Source: JAFMKE01 sp037624485
GTDB taxonomy: Bacteria; Bacteroidota; Bacteroidia; Chitinophagales; UBA8649
DNA length: 50,160 bases
Assembly (NCBI GenBank): GCA_037624485.1
Contig: JASJJC010000019.1
Location: forward strand, 1 to 50,160
Direction: 5' to 3'
The translations under genes were made by a program, and so were the position numbers. Positions 1-10,242 of the stretch are shown here, piece by piece; the stretch's first letter is position 1, and each line of letters starts with the position of its first letter. Below the pieces are notes generated by a model. It worked only from the letters and a program-made list of their open reading frames with translations, searched no databases and was not told the DNA's origin.

Positions 1-120
1 AAACCACAAATTAAAATAATTGTCGTTTTTTTTGGAAGCAAAGGGTCTTACATTTATGTTATTACAAATTATAATTATGAAAAAAACAAACTCTTTCACA
101 ACATTTTTTATATTTACTTA

Positions 121-3100
121 ATGAAGAATCTATTATTTTCAATTACTTGGTTGGTGTTTTCTCTGGCTTTAAATGCTCAGCAAACTATTGTGCTTGAGGA
201 TAACACTTTAATCATTTGCGATTCAGCGCTGAATGGAGGGGCTTCTGCTGATACTATGTATCTCTGTCAACAGGCTTTCGAGGGATTAGTAATTATAAAT
301 GGTCTGTGCGCTGAATACACACCCAATCTCAATTATTTCGGATATGATTCAATTTGTTTAACGACATGTATAGCTGGGGTTTGCATTGATACGGTGGTTA
401 ATATTACTGTCCAGCCTTTAGGGGAATCTATTTATCAAAGTACGCTAGAGGATGCTCCCTTTTTTGTTTGTGAGGCAGTAATTTCTGGTGGAAGTAATGT
501 TGTGATTGCCGGTTGTTCAAGTCCATTGTTTGGAACAGCTGCTTATAATCCAGCTTGCGTGATTTATACACCGCCATTGAATTACGTTGGTCTTGATTCC
601 TTTTGCATTGTGTCTTGTTTGGACACATTGTGTGATACATCCACTTTGGTAATGAGTATCACTCCAGTAACGGAAACGATTAATGTCAGTGTCCCAGGAA
701 ATGGGGAAATAACTATTTGTTTCCCAGCTTTACCAACTGCAGTGGATAGTGTAAGTAGTTTCTCCTTAAGCTGTGGACCCACAAATAACAATGGAATTCC
801 TTTGGTTAATTCGGCGCAGCAATGTGTGACATATACTCCCAATGCAAATTTTGATGGGACAGGTTTAACCGGAACGGATCAAATCTGTATTTCTGTTTGC
901 AACAGTGTGGGGATTTGCGATGAAACCAATATCAACATTAACATAACGGGATTTCAGGTCACGAATAATTTTAATGCAACTCAATTAGCAGAATCTCTAG
1001 CAGGTGCAGGAGTTTCAATTACTGGTGCATTCTTGAATTGTCCAAATAATGCTTCGGGTTCATTTGTTAACTCTCCTAATGCACTAGGATTGGATGATGG
1101 TATTATATTAACTAGCGGAAATGCGATAGATGTGCAAGATGCAAGTCCACTTACCTTTATAAGTACGGATAATGCTGCTCCGGGAGATCTTGATTTGACT
1201 AACTTGATTGCTGCAACTAATCCGGGTTTAGAATCAACAGATGCCTGTGTTTTGGAATTTGATGTGGAAGTTTTAGGAGATTCTTTGACCTTTAACTATG
1301 TGTTTGGATCCGAAGAATATGATGAATATGTTTGTTCTAACTTTAATGATGTTTTTGGCTTTTTTGTAAGTGGGGCGAATCCTTCTGGTCCGGCTTATGC
1401 TAACCAAAATGTGGCCTTAATACCAGGTACGACTACAGCGGTTTCAATAAACTCGGTAAACAATGGGGCAGTGGGCACCTCGGGTACAGCTGCAACTCCT
1501 GGGTGTAATACTACTAATGCTATATTTTTTAATGGGACTGTTACCGATATAGCTTACGATGGAAATACGGTGGCCCTTCAATCAAAAATTTTAACAACTC
1601 CTTGTACCTCCTATCATTTTAAATTAGGGGTAGCAGATGGAAGTCCGTTAGGTGCAGGAGATAGGATATTTGACTCAGGTGTATTTGTTGAAGCAGGAAG
1701 TTTCGTTTCCTTGCCAGTTACCCTTGCCTCATCCACCGTTTTAGGAGAAGGTTTTGTTAATGCTGTTGAAGGCTGTGTAGATGGATTATTTAATTTCCAA
1801 CTCAATGAGGCCTTGCCTGTAGATTACGGCATCAAATTTCAGATAACAGGAACCGCAATAAATGGAGTTGATTATAATTTGATTCAGGACAGTCTTACCT
1901 TTTTTGCAGGCGACACCCAAGTAATGGTAAATATTATTCCTTTAAACGACGGACTTTTTGAAGGAACTGAAACAGTAAAATTACTCTTGTTGAATCCATG
2001 CACGAGTTTGCCATTTGACAGTGCTGAGCTGAGTATTATTGATTTGATTCCATTTAATTTATCGACTATACCCGATACCATTTGCCCAGGAGATACATCA
2101 ATATTGCATGCTACGATAGCCGGTGATGACAATAATTTAGCGATTTATAATTGGACCCCTAATAATGGTACTATACTAGATGTAGATAGTGGTTACACAG
2201 CAGTGACTCCCTCCACAACAAGTGATTTCTTTGTTGAATATACCTTGGGTGGATGTACTCAATCTGATACAACTTCTGTTTTTGTTTCTTTGTTTGATGT
2301 GTCTTATAATACAATGTTGATCTCTTGCCCAGGGGCCAATGATGGAGGATTTACAGCCATTCCGAGTAATTCAATTGGAAATGTGAGCTATTTGTGGCAG
2401 CCATCAGCGAGTACAGATTCATTTGTAAATAACCTAAATACAGATACAATTACCCTGACCATGATTGACGAGTCGGGATTGTCATGCGGGGTTCTTGAAG
2501 ACACCTTATTCTTGCTCGAACCGACTGGATTATCTTTTACCACTGAAATCACGAATGTATCTTGTAATGGTTTATCCGATGGCTCTGTTTTAATTGCTAA
2601 CCTAACACCAGACTCTTCATATCTAGTGGATGTTGTGTTTAATGGAATTCCATTACCAAGCCAGAATATTGTAGCGGATAATAATGGAGAATATTTTTTA
2701 GGAAACCTAAGTCCTGGAGTATTTGATTCTATCGTGATTGCAAATTTGGCTTCAGGTTGTAGTAATAGTTTTGGGTTTACAATTTCGGAACCTGCAGTGC
2801 AAACTGCTACTATAATAGCCCCTGGTGCAGTGCTTTGCGCGGGAGGGACAATTGACAGTCTTATCGCTTTTGTAGGTGGAGGAACTGCTCCTTACAGTTT
2901 TCTATGGAGCACAAATGATATTACTCAAACGATAACAGGACTTACCCCCGGATCTTATTGGCTCGAAGTAACTGACTCTAATTCTTGTGTGGCTCTAGAC
3001 ACCTTTATCGTTTCACAACCCAATGCTCTAGCTTTGAATATTTTAGGTGATAGTGCTTCATGTTTTGCGGAGAATGATGGTATGGTTTATGTAGATTCAA

Positions 3101-4773
3101 TCACAGGAGGAGCAGCACCCTATACCTTGCAATGGGATGCAAGTGCAGGTGGTCAAACAACAGATACAGCTGTAAATTTGCTTGCAGGAACCTATATCTT
3201 AAACGCCTCTGATTTTAATGGGTGTCTTGTCTCTGATACCCTTACTATTTATGAACCGCTTGCGCTTACGTTAAATATTGCAGTACTGGATTCATTGTGC
3301 TTTGGAGGCAATAGTGGCGCCCTTGACGCTACAATAAATGGGGGGGTGAGCCCATATACATACAGTTGGACAGGACCAAATGGATTTACGGATAATCAAG
3401 AGGATCTTACGGGACTTGTAATAGGAACCTATAACCTTACCGTTTCAGATTTCAACAACTGTGTAATTAATGAATCTATTGCTATTGCGCAAGCTTCAGA
3501 TGTGGTAATTACCTTTTCGGGTACACCAGTGAATTGCTTTGGGGGTAATGACGGAAGCTTAACCGCACAAATTGCAAGCGGAGGTTCCGCACCCTTTCAA
3601 TTTCAGTGGGATGCAGCAGCTAATAATCAAAATACAGCGACCGCAATCGGTTTAATATCGGGGACTTATATGGTAACCATAACGGATGGAAATGGCTGTA
3701 CTTTTTCAAATAGTGCATCCGTATCAGAGCCATTAACTCCATTAAGTTTGGTAACGGATAGTACGTATATTACCTGTGCCGGATACAGTGACGGAACTGC
3801 AACAGCTATAGTGTCAGGAGGGACATTAGGATACACTTATTTGTGGAATGACCCCCTAAGTCAAACAACTGCGCAAGCGATAGATTTATCGAGTAATAGC
3901 TATCAAGTAACGGTTACTGATGGTAATGGATGTGTCGTGACGGGTTCGGTGATTATTGAAGAACCCACGCCAGTGGTGGTAGTGCTCACCCCAGATTCTG
4001 CAAATTGTTGGGGAGATGCTTCGGGTAGTGTCAATGTGTTTGCTGCGGGTGGATCTGGAGTAGGGTATTCATACTCCATAGATGGAGGAGAAACCTTTCA
4101 ATCAAGTCCAGATTTCATGGGTCTTCCAGCAGGAGTATATGCTGAAATTGTTATTCAAGATTTAGGATCGAATGCATCTTGTTTATCTCAATTATATAGT
4201 ATTACAGTGTATGAACAGCCTTATTTTTCTTTTGAAGTTATTCCCGGAGATACGACTTTACAGTTGGAAGAAAGTTTAGGCTTAAGTCTATCAGTTACAT
4301 CACCAAACTATCTTTTCAGTGATATCACTCAAGTAAGCTGGTCCCCGACTATTGGTTTAAATTGTACAGATTGCATCGATCCAACCATATTGACCTACGA
4401 TAACTATACAACATACACGGCAACAACTTATTACCAGGGAGGTGATGGAGAACTCTGCAATGCGACAGCCAACACGAACATACAAGTGGAGAATAATTTA
4501 GAATTATTTATTCCAAACGCATTTACTCCAGGAAGTTTCGATAATGTCAATAATACTTTTGAGGTATTTGGAGAAGGAATAGAGTATGTGACAATGCAGG
4601 TCTTCAATAGATGGGGAGAAAAAGTCTTTGAGAGCAGCAACCAGCAGGTTTCATGGGACGGCATGTTTAAAGGAGAAATGCAGGGACCAGGAGTATTTAC
4701 CTACTATGTGAATGTTGAATATTTGGATGGAAAAATTATTGACAGAAAAGGAAGTGTAACCATTCTTAGGTAA
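121..4773 (+). CDS. Giant T9SS-secreted surface protein (choice-of-anchor L, SprB repeats, type B sorting domain)
   Basis: A secreted, probably cell-surface adhesin-like protein of 1550 residues. Residues 1-20 form a signal peptide ending in NAQ. Residues about 21-280 hold three Ig/cadherin-like repeats, each with a YTPxxNxxGxDxIC-type core. Residues about 282-527 match the choice-of-anchor L domain, with FGSEEYDEYVCSNFNDVFGF near 395. About 529-640 resembles a Calx-beta domain (VDYNL, FEGTETVKL). SprB-type repeats with a CxGxxDG core lie near residues 815, 980, 1060, 1138, 1219 and 1295. Residues about 1460-1550 are the gliding-motility-associated C-terminal (CHU_C, T9SS type B) domain (FNRWGEKVFES). 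In related bacteria such proteins are exported by T9SS and serve gliding, adhesion or biofilm. The actual ligand here is unknown. The next gene is a paralog. A run of seven G lies at 3340-3346. No secretion component is in the window. Confidence 0.93.
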   Translation: MKNLLFSITWLVFSLALNAQQTIVLEDNTLIICDSALNGGASADTMYLCQQAFEGLVIINGLCAEYTPNLNYFGYDSICLTTCIAGVCIDTVVNITVQPLGESIYQSTLEDAPFFVCEAVISGGSNVVIAGCSSPLFGTAAYNPACVIYTPPLNYVGLDSFCIVSCLDTLCDTSTLVMSITPVTETINVSVPGNGEITICFPALPTAVDSVSSFSLSCGPTNNNGIPLVNSAQQCVTYTPNANFDGTGLTGTDQICISVCNSVGICDETNININITGFQVTNNFNATQLAESLAGAGVSITGAFLNCPNNASGSFVNSPNALGLDDGIILTSGNAIDVQDASPLTFISTDNAAPGDLDLTNLIAATNPGLESTDACVLEFDVEVLGDSLTFNYVFGSEEYDEYVCSNFNDVFGFFVSGANPSGPAYANQNVALIPGTTTAVSINSVNNGAVGTSGTAATPGCNTTNAIFFNGTVTDIAYDGNTVALQSKILTTPCTSYHFKLGVADGSPLGAGDRIFDSGVFVEAGSFVSLPVTLASSTVLGEGFVNAVEGCVDGLFNFQLNEALPVDYGIKFQITGTAINGVDYNLIQDSLTFFAGDTQVMVNIIPLNDGLFEGTETVKLLLLNPCTSLPFDSAELSIIDLIPFNLSTIPDTICPGDTSILHATIAGDDNNLAIYNWTPNNGTILDVDSGYTAVTPSTTSDFFVEYTLGGCTQSDTTSVFVSLFDVSYNTMLISCPGANDGGFTAIPSNSIGNVSYLWQPSASTDSFVNNLNTDTITLTMIDESGLSCGVLEDTLFLLEPTGLSFTTEITNVSCNGLSDGSVLIANLTPDSSYLVDVVFNGIPLPSQNIVADNNGEYFLGNLSPGVFDSIVIANLASGCSNSFGFTISEPAVQTATIIAPGAVLCAGGTIDSLIAFVGGGTAPYSFLWSTNDITQTITGLTPGSYWLEVTDSNSCVALDTFIVSQPNALALNILGDSASCFAENDGMVYVDSITGGAAPYTLQWDASAGGQTTDTAVNLLAGTYILNASDFNGCLVSDTLTIYEPLALTLNIAVLDSLCFGGNSGALDATINGGVSPYTYSWTGPNGFTDNQEDLTGLVIGTYNLTVSDFNNCVINESIAIAQASDVVITFSGTPVNCFGGNDGSLTAQIASGGSAPFQFQWDAAANNQNTATAIGLISGTYMVTITDGNGCTFSNSASVSEPLTPLSLVTDSTYITCAGYSDGTATAIVSGGTLGYTYLWNDPLSQTTAQAIDLSSNSYQVTVTDGNGCVVTGSVIIEEPTPVVVVLTPDSANCWGDASGSVNVFAAGGSGVGYSYSIDGGETFQSSPDFMGLPAGVYAEIVIQDLGSNASCLSQLYSITVYEQPYFSFEVIPGDTTLQLEESLGLSLSVTSPNYLFSDITQVSWSPTIGLNCTDCIDPTILTYDNYTTYTATTYYQGGDGELCNATANTNIQVENNLELFIPNAFTPGSFDNVNNTFEVFGEGIEYVTMQVFNRWGEKVFESSNQQVSWDGMFKGEMQGPGVFTYYVNVEYLDGKIIDRKGSVTILR

Positions 4774-4813
4774 TCTCATTCGCTGTAAATGTAACTTACA
4801 GACCTCAATTGAT

Positions 4814-4821
4814 TATATTTG
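4814..4821 (+). promoter_or_regulatory. Candidate -7 promoter element of the second giant surface protein gene
   Basis: TATATTTG matches the Bacteroidota -7 consensus TAnnTTTG and ends 21 bases before the ATG at 4843. No convincing TTG -33 element is seen at the right distance, so the gene may also be read through from the upstream paralog, whose stop is only 69 bases before this ATG. Confidence 0.4.
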
Positions 4822-4842
4822 ACTACAATTTTTAAGTTTATT

Positions 4843-7800
4843 ATGAAGAAGTACTTACCGTTACTATTACTTTTATTTGCGCACTCCCTTTTTGCTCAGA
4901 ATTTTAATCTAAATGCAACTACGACCGTCAATCTTGATTGTGGAATCGGGGGAGTACTTTTTGATAGCGGGGGAGCAGGTGCAGACTATGCAGGCGGACA
5001 AAATTTCGCATTTACAATTTGTACTAATGGAGATCCATTGAGTGTCGAGGTTGTTACTGTTTTAATGGGTACTGGAGATTTTTTAGCAGTTTTTGATGGG
5101 ACGAACACATCTCCTGCTCCATTGTTGTATGTTTTCGATGAAAACAATTCTCTTGCTTCAGGAACTTTGTTAAGAGCCACTGCTGCAAATGCTTCTGGGT
5201 GTTTAACCTTTCAGATTTCTTCGGATGCAACATTTAACGGAAGTTTTGAATTTGATTTATCCTGCTTGCCTGCATGTCAGAGTATTGAGGCGGATATTCT
5301 TAACTCCATACCGGTTATTAGTCTTAATGACACCAATTATGTCGATCTATGTCCAGATGATTCATTGACAATTACAGGTGCCGGAGTTTATGCTCAAAAC
5401 AATATAGCTTATACGCAAAGTGATGCTAGTTCTCAGTTTTTTTGGGATTTTGGTGCTATGGGTCTCGATACGGGACAAACGGTAGTGTTGTCTAATGTCC
5501 CTGCCAGTATCTATTTAGTGAGTCTAATCGTTGAAGATGTCAATGGATGTCGTTCTATTAATGAGCTACCAATAAAGATAAGACAGGCACCTGACCCTCT
5601 TCTAACAACCATGGTAGAGGACCCCATTTTATGTCTAAATAATACGACTATAATGTATAGTCAAATATTCAATCAGACAATAGATTCATTTATTACGGGC
5701 GATACGATTCGATTGGAGTCTTCTGTTTCGGTTACGGATACAGTATTCCTTCCAGATGATTCAGATAATATTTCTGGGAATGGAATTACAACTCCCGTGA
5801 TATACGATTTACCCATAACAGGGTATCAACAAGGCTCACAAATTTCCGCTGTAAATGATTTGCTTGAAGTTTGCTTGGATATAGAACATTCGTATATAGG
5901 TGACTTAGATATTATTTTAGTTTGTCCTTCGGGGCAAAGCGTCCCGCTTATCGACTTTACTCCTCCAAATGCATTTAGCAATGAATTAGGGATTTCTGCT
6001 TTTGTCGGTCAAGGTGTACCCTTTACATATTGCTGGAGTCCTTTATCTACCGCAGGCAGTATAGCTGGAGGACAGCCCGCATTGGTTAATGACCCTGTAT
6101 TAGCCGGGACTTATGAGGCCGCAGGGAATTGGGCAAATTTGATCGGATGCCCGTTGAATGGGATATGGGAAATTCAGATTTTCGATGATTTTGGTGGTGA
6201 TGATGGACATACTTTTGGCGCAAGTGCGGCATTCAATCCAGCTTTGTTAGCATCGAATGATTCTTTGATTGTTACCTACCAAAATCCATTGTGGCAGCCA
6301 AACAATAACATATCAAGTTCGCTAAACAATGACTCTATTCAAATCACTTTGACTGACACCTCTCAGACAGACTTTTACTTTTCTGTTGAAGACAATTTGG
6401 GTTGCCAGTTTTTTGACACATCAAGTATTATTAAGGACGTGTATAGGGTAGTTGCCTCACCGGATAGTGTGATTATATGCTCTGGAGAATCCGTTCAATT
6501 ATTTGCAGAGATTGAACCTGATGACAATATAAGTTGTGAGGCGAATTATGATGTATACTCAATTCCTTATTATAAGGAGTTTGGTGCTGATACGTCCATT
6601 GTTTTTACTCAGGCGGATAATGGAGTTAGTCAAATTATCGATTTACCTTTTGCTTTTCCTATCTTCTGCGCGAATCAGTCACAGCTGAGGTTAACATCAA
6701 ATGGTTATCTGCAGTTCGGTGCTTCTGCATTCTCTCTCGCCAATAATTTAACTATCCCCGCCAACCTTTTACCTAACAATATTATCGCCCTAATGTGGGA
6801 TGATTTAATTGATAGCCTTGGCACTTCAAGTTACTTTACTTTAGGCACCGCTCCCAATAGACGATTTGTGATTAATGTAGATCTAGTGCATGTGGGAGGA
6901 ACCGTCGCAACTGAACGTGTGCTGGGTCAAATTATATTACATGAATCTCAGAATTACTTTGATTTAATTTGTGAAAATTGTCAAAATGATGTTAGTGATC
7001 CTACAGCAACTCAAGGAACGGAGAATTTTACCGGTTTTTTTGGTGCAGTTACACCAGGCAGAAATAACACGAATTGGAGTGCTTCGAATAGTGCTTACCG
7101 GTATTTCCCTCAAAATAGTTTAAATACATACACCACTTCATGGACACCCGCGGGATCTTTGTCTGGAGCAAATACACCTACACCATTAGCATCACCCTCT
7201 TCTTCCACTCAATACATCGTAGATATTACAAGTCCCAATAACTGCACATATAGCGATACGCTGTTCATTATCGCAGGAGGAAGTTACTCATACTCCGTGT
7301 CCAATGACACGACGATTTGTCTGGGTGACACGGTACAATTAAGTGTAACTGGCGGATCGCAATCTTTTGCTTGGGCGCCAAACAATGGCAGTATATCGGA
7401 TTCCTCAATATTCAACCCATTGGTTTATCCCAATACTACCACTACTTATGGAGTGGCGCTGGACTCTGCTGGTTGTGTAGCATTTGACAGTGTAACGGTA
7501 ACGGTTAGTAATGTAACAGTTGATTCAACCCTTGTTATTCTGGAAACTTGTTTAGGACAAGCAGACGCTAGCATTGAGATAGTGGCCTCCGGTGCTGTAA
7601 ATCCGCAATATTCTATAAATGGCGGTATATCGTTTAGTCCTAACAATATCTTCCAACCCTTAGCTGCTGGATTGTACGATATTGTGGTAAATGAAAATGG
7701 TTCATGTGATACATCTTATCAAGTTAACATTGTTGGGGGGACCCCATTAATGTTTGATTCTATTGTCTTACAAGATCCTTTATGTGGCAATGTTAGTGAT

Positions 7801-10188
7801 GGAATGATTGAAATATATGTTTCAACGGGTATTCAACCTTATAGCTACAGCATAGATGATGGATTGACTAATCAAGCATCTAATAGCTTTTCGGGATTAG
7901 CTGGAGGAACTTACCAAGTATACCTCGAGGATAGCTTGGGATGTTTTATTGATTCGGTAGTAGCATTAAACCAAGCTGCAAGTTTGGTAGCAAGTATCAC
8001 GCAAGTAGATAGCATTTTGTGCTTCGCAAACAATGATGGGCAACTTGAAGCGGGTGCTACTGGAGGCCTTGCCCCTTATCAGTTTAGTATAGATAATGTG
8101 AACTTCGCACCTGATTCAATTTTTACAAACTTAAGTGCAGGTATTTATACCGCTTTTGTTCTAGATACTAATTTATGTATTGACAGTATTGATTTTGAAG
8201 TCTATGCTCCTGCTATTATAAGTTTATCAATAGATAGCACAAATGTAAGTTGTAAGGATTTAGCTGATGGAACTGCTACAGTGATTGCAGGTGGTGGATC
8301 TGGCTCTTTCTCATATGCATGGGATGATGCCTTAAATCAAACAACAGCCGCAGCGCTTGGATTGGATACGGGCGGGTATCAAGTAATTGTATCTGATGGG
8401 AATGGCTGTCAAGATAGTATCACGATAAATATTGATGAACCAGACTCCCTTTTATTAAGCCTCGATAATATCGCAAACATACTTTGTAATGGAGCCTCTA
8501 CTGGAGAAATATCGGTTAGTACTTCAGGAGGAACCCTTCCATATACCTACCAATGGTCAAATGGCGGAGGAGCGAATGAAGATTTAAGCGCTGCTGCATC
8601 TGGGAATTATACCTTAACCGTTATTGATGATAATAATTGCACGACTCAATTGACAACGCTCATCGCTGAGCCACCTGCACTAGCAATTAGCTTAGCTGAA
8701 ACAGCGGTATTTTGCTTCGAAGGAGTTTCTGGAGCAATAGATGCTACGGTGATTGGTGGAGTGAATCCGTATAACTATGGTTGGACTGGTCCTAACGGTT
8801 TTACAGATAATCAAGAGGATCTTGCAGGCCTTGTAGCCGGAAACTACACAATTACTGTGACAGATTCGAACAACTGTGTGCTCAGTGAGACTGCTACAAT
8901 TATAGAACCTACAGATATAATTATAACCTTCACTGGTGCAGCGGTTAACTGCTTTGGTGGTAATGATGGTAGTTTAACGGCGCAAATTATAAGTGGGGGA
9001 ACCCCGTCATTTCAATTCCAATGGGATGCCGCGGCAAATAATCAAAATACAGCTACAGCTGCAGGTTTGATAGCAGGTGCTTATACGGTCACTGTAACGG
9101 ATGGTAATGGATGCACGTATTCAAATAGTGCATCTGTATCAGAGCCACTACTTCCCTTAAGTATTGTAATGGATAGCACGTATATTACCTGCGCTGGGTA
9201 TAGTGATGGAACAGCTAAAGCGATAGCTTCTGGTGGGACACCAGGATATACATATTTATGGAATGATCCTATAGGGCAGACGACTGCTCAAGCAATCGAT
9301 TTAGCGAGCAATACTTATCAAGTAACCGTAACAGACGCAAAAGGATGCACTGAAACGGGAACTGTAGTTATAGAAGAACCAACGCCAGTTGTTGTGGTTG
9401 CGACACCCGATTCAGCGAACTGCTGGGGAGATGCATCCGGAAGTATTAATGTCTTTTCCACGGGAGGAACAGGCATAGGATATTCTTACTCCATCGATGG
9501 GGGGGAGACCTTTCAGTCAAGTCCAGATTTTATAGGACTTCCGGCGGGGGTATATGATGAAATTATTGTTCAAGATTTAGGTTCGAATTCGCTGTGCCTA
9601 TCTCAATTGTCTAGTACGACAGTATACGAACAGCCTTATTTTTCATTTGTAGTTATACCAGGAGATACGACCTTACAATTAGAAGAAAGTATAACACTAA
9701 GCTTAACGGTTACGTCACCAAACTATGTAAATGGCGATATTGCTCAAGTAAGCTGGTTTCCGACAACGGGCTTAAATTGCAGTGATTGTATAGACCCAAC
9801 AGTTTTGACCTACGAGAACTACACCACCTATACGGCAACGGCTTATTATGTGGGAGATGATGGAGAGCTATGTAATACAACTGCCAATACGACAATACAG
9901 TTAGAGAATAATTTACAATTGTTTATTCCAAATGCATTTACTCCTGGAAGTTTCGATAATGTTAATAATACCTTTGAGGTATTTGGAGAAGGAATCGAGT
10001 ATGTGACGATGCAGGTATTCAACAGATGGGGCGAAAAAGTATTTGAGAGCAGTAATCAGCAGGTTTCATGGGATGGCACTTTAAAAGGAGAGATGCAAGG
10101 ACCAGGAGTATTTACCTACTATGTGAACGTAAAATATTTGGATGGGAAAATTATTGATAGAAAAGGAAGTGTTACCTTACTGAGATAG
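4843..10188 (+). CDS. Giant T9SS-secreted surface protein (CUB-like, P-domain, SprB repeats, type B sorting domain)
   Basis: A second secreted giant protein, 1781 residues from the ATG at 4843. An in-frame TTG eight codons upstream would only add residues ahead of a complete signal peptide (MKKYLPLLLLLFAHSLFAQ). Residues about 20-145 look like a CUB-type domain. About 311-465 matches the proprotein convertase P-domain (DIEHSYIGDLDIIL; GIWEIQIFDDFGGDDGHTF) with no protease attached. About 560-763 is a nidogen-like domain (PFAFPIFC, YLQFG, IALMWDDL). Eight SprB-type repeats have cysteines near residues 980, 1059, 1136, 1214, 1290, 1369, 1449 and 1526. The T9SS type B sorting domain is at about 1689-1781. 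From about residue 1360 onward it closely follows the upstream paralog, with mostly synonymous DNA differences. A run of seven G occurs at 9499-9505. The role is probably adhesion or gliding; the ligand is unknown. Confidence 0.93.
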   Translation: MKKYLPLLLLLFAHSLFAQNFNLNATTTVNLDCGIGGVLFDSGGAGADYAGGQNFAFTICTNGDPLSVEVVTVLMGTGDFLAVFDGTNTSPAPLLYVFDENNSLASGTLLRATAANASGCLTFQISSDATFNGSFEFDLSCLPACQSIEADILNSIPVISLNDTNYVDLCPDDSLTITGAGVYAQNNIAYTQSDASSQFFWDFGAMGLDTGQTVVLSNVPASIYLVSLIVEDVNGCRSINELPIKIRQAPDPLLTTMVEDPILCLNNTTIMYSQIFNQTIDSFITGDTIRLESSVSVTDTVFLPDDSDNISGNGITTPVIYDLPITGYQQGSQISAVNDLLEVCLDIEHSYIGDLDIILVCPSGQSVPLIDFTPPNAFSNELGISAFVGQGVPFTYCWSPLSTAGSIAGGQPALVNDPVLAGTYEAAGNWANLIGCPLNGIWEIQIFDDFGGDDGHTFGASAAFNPALLASNDSLIVTYQNPLWQPNNNISSSLNNDSIQITLTDTSQTDFYFSVEDNLGCQFFDTSSIIKDVYRVVASPDSVIICSGESVQLFAEIEPDDNISCEANYDVYSIPYYKEFGADTSIVFTQADNGVSQIIDLPFAFPIFCANQSQLRLTSNGYLQFGASAFSLANNLTIPANLLPNNIIALMWDDLIDSLGTSSYFTLGTAPNRRFVINVDLVHVGGTVATERVLGQIILHESQNYFDLICENCQNDVSDPTATQGTENFTGFFGAVTPGRNNTNWSASNSAYRYFPQNSLNTYTTSWTPAGSLSGANTPTPLASPSSSTQYIVDITSPNNCTYSDTLFIIAGGSYSYSVSNDTTICLGDTVQLSVTGGSQSFAWAPNNGSISDSSIFNPLVYPNTTTTYGVALDSAGCVAFDSVTVTVSNVTVDSTLVILETCLGQADASIEIVASGAVNPQYSINGGISFSPNNIFQPLAAGLYDIVVNENGSCDTSYQVNIVGGTPLMFDSIVLQDPLCGNVSDGMIEIYVSTGIQPYSYSIDDGLTNQASNSFSGLAGGTYQVYLEDSLGCFIDSVVALNQAASLVASITQVDSILCFANNDGQLEAGATGGLAPYQFSIDNVNFAPDSIFTNLSAGIYTAFVLDTNLCIDSIDFEVYAPAIISLSIDSTNVSCKDLADGTATVIAGGGSGSFSYAWDDALNQTTAAALGLDTGGYQVIVSDGNGCQDSITINIDEPDSLLLSLDNIANILCNGASTGEISVSTSGGTLPYTYQWSNGGGANEDLSAAASGNYTLTVIDDNNCTTQLTTLIAEPPALAISLAETAVFCFEGVSGAIDATVIGGVNPYNYGWTGPNGFTDNQEDLAGLVAGNYTITVTDSNNCVLSETATIIEPTDIIITFTGAAVNCFGGNDGSLTAQIISGGTPSFQFQWDAAANNQNTATAAGLIAGAYTVTVTDGNGCTYSNSASVSEPLLPLSIVMDSTYITCAGYSDGTAKAIASGGTPGYTYLWNDPIGQTTAQAIDLASNTYQVTVTDAKGCTETGTVVIEEPTPVVVVATPDSANCWGDASGSINVFSTGGTGIGYSYSIDGGETFQSSPDFIGLPAGVYDEIIVQDLGSNSLCLSQLSSTTVYEQPYFSFVVIPGDTTLQLEESITLSLTVTSPNYVNGDIAQVSWFPTTGLNCSDCIDPTVLTYENYTTYTATAYYVGDDGELCNTTANTTIQLENNLQLFIPNAFTPGSFDNVNNTFEVFGEGIEYVTMQVFNRWGEKVFESSNQQVSWDGTLKGEMQGPGVFTYYVNVKYLDGKIIDRKGSVTLLR

Positions 10189-10210
10189 GGAGGTAAATTT
10201 TTTAAGAATA

Positions 10211-10240
10211 AAAATGGGCGCTACTTGTAGCGCCCATTTT
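10211..10240. terminator. Bidirectional intrinsic terminator
   Basis: A perfect 14-base inverted repeat (AAAATGGGCGCTAC and its complement, 2-base centre) with A-rich and T-rich flanks sits between two convergent genes. It can end transcription from both sides. Confidence 0.88.
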
Positions 10241-10242
10241 AT

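Noticed and set aside
2563..4050. Regular repeats that could be taken for a CRISPR or satellite array
   Set aside because: They are about 80-residue SprB protein repeats with diverged DNA inside a long open frame.
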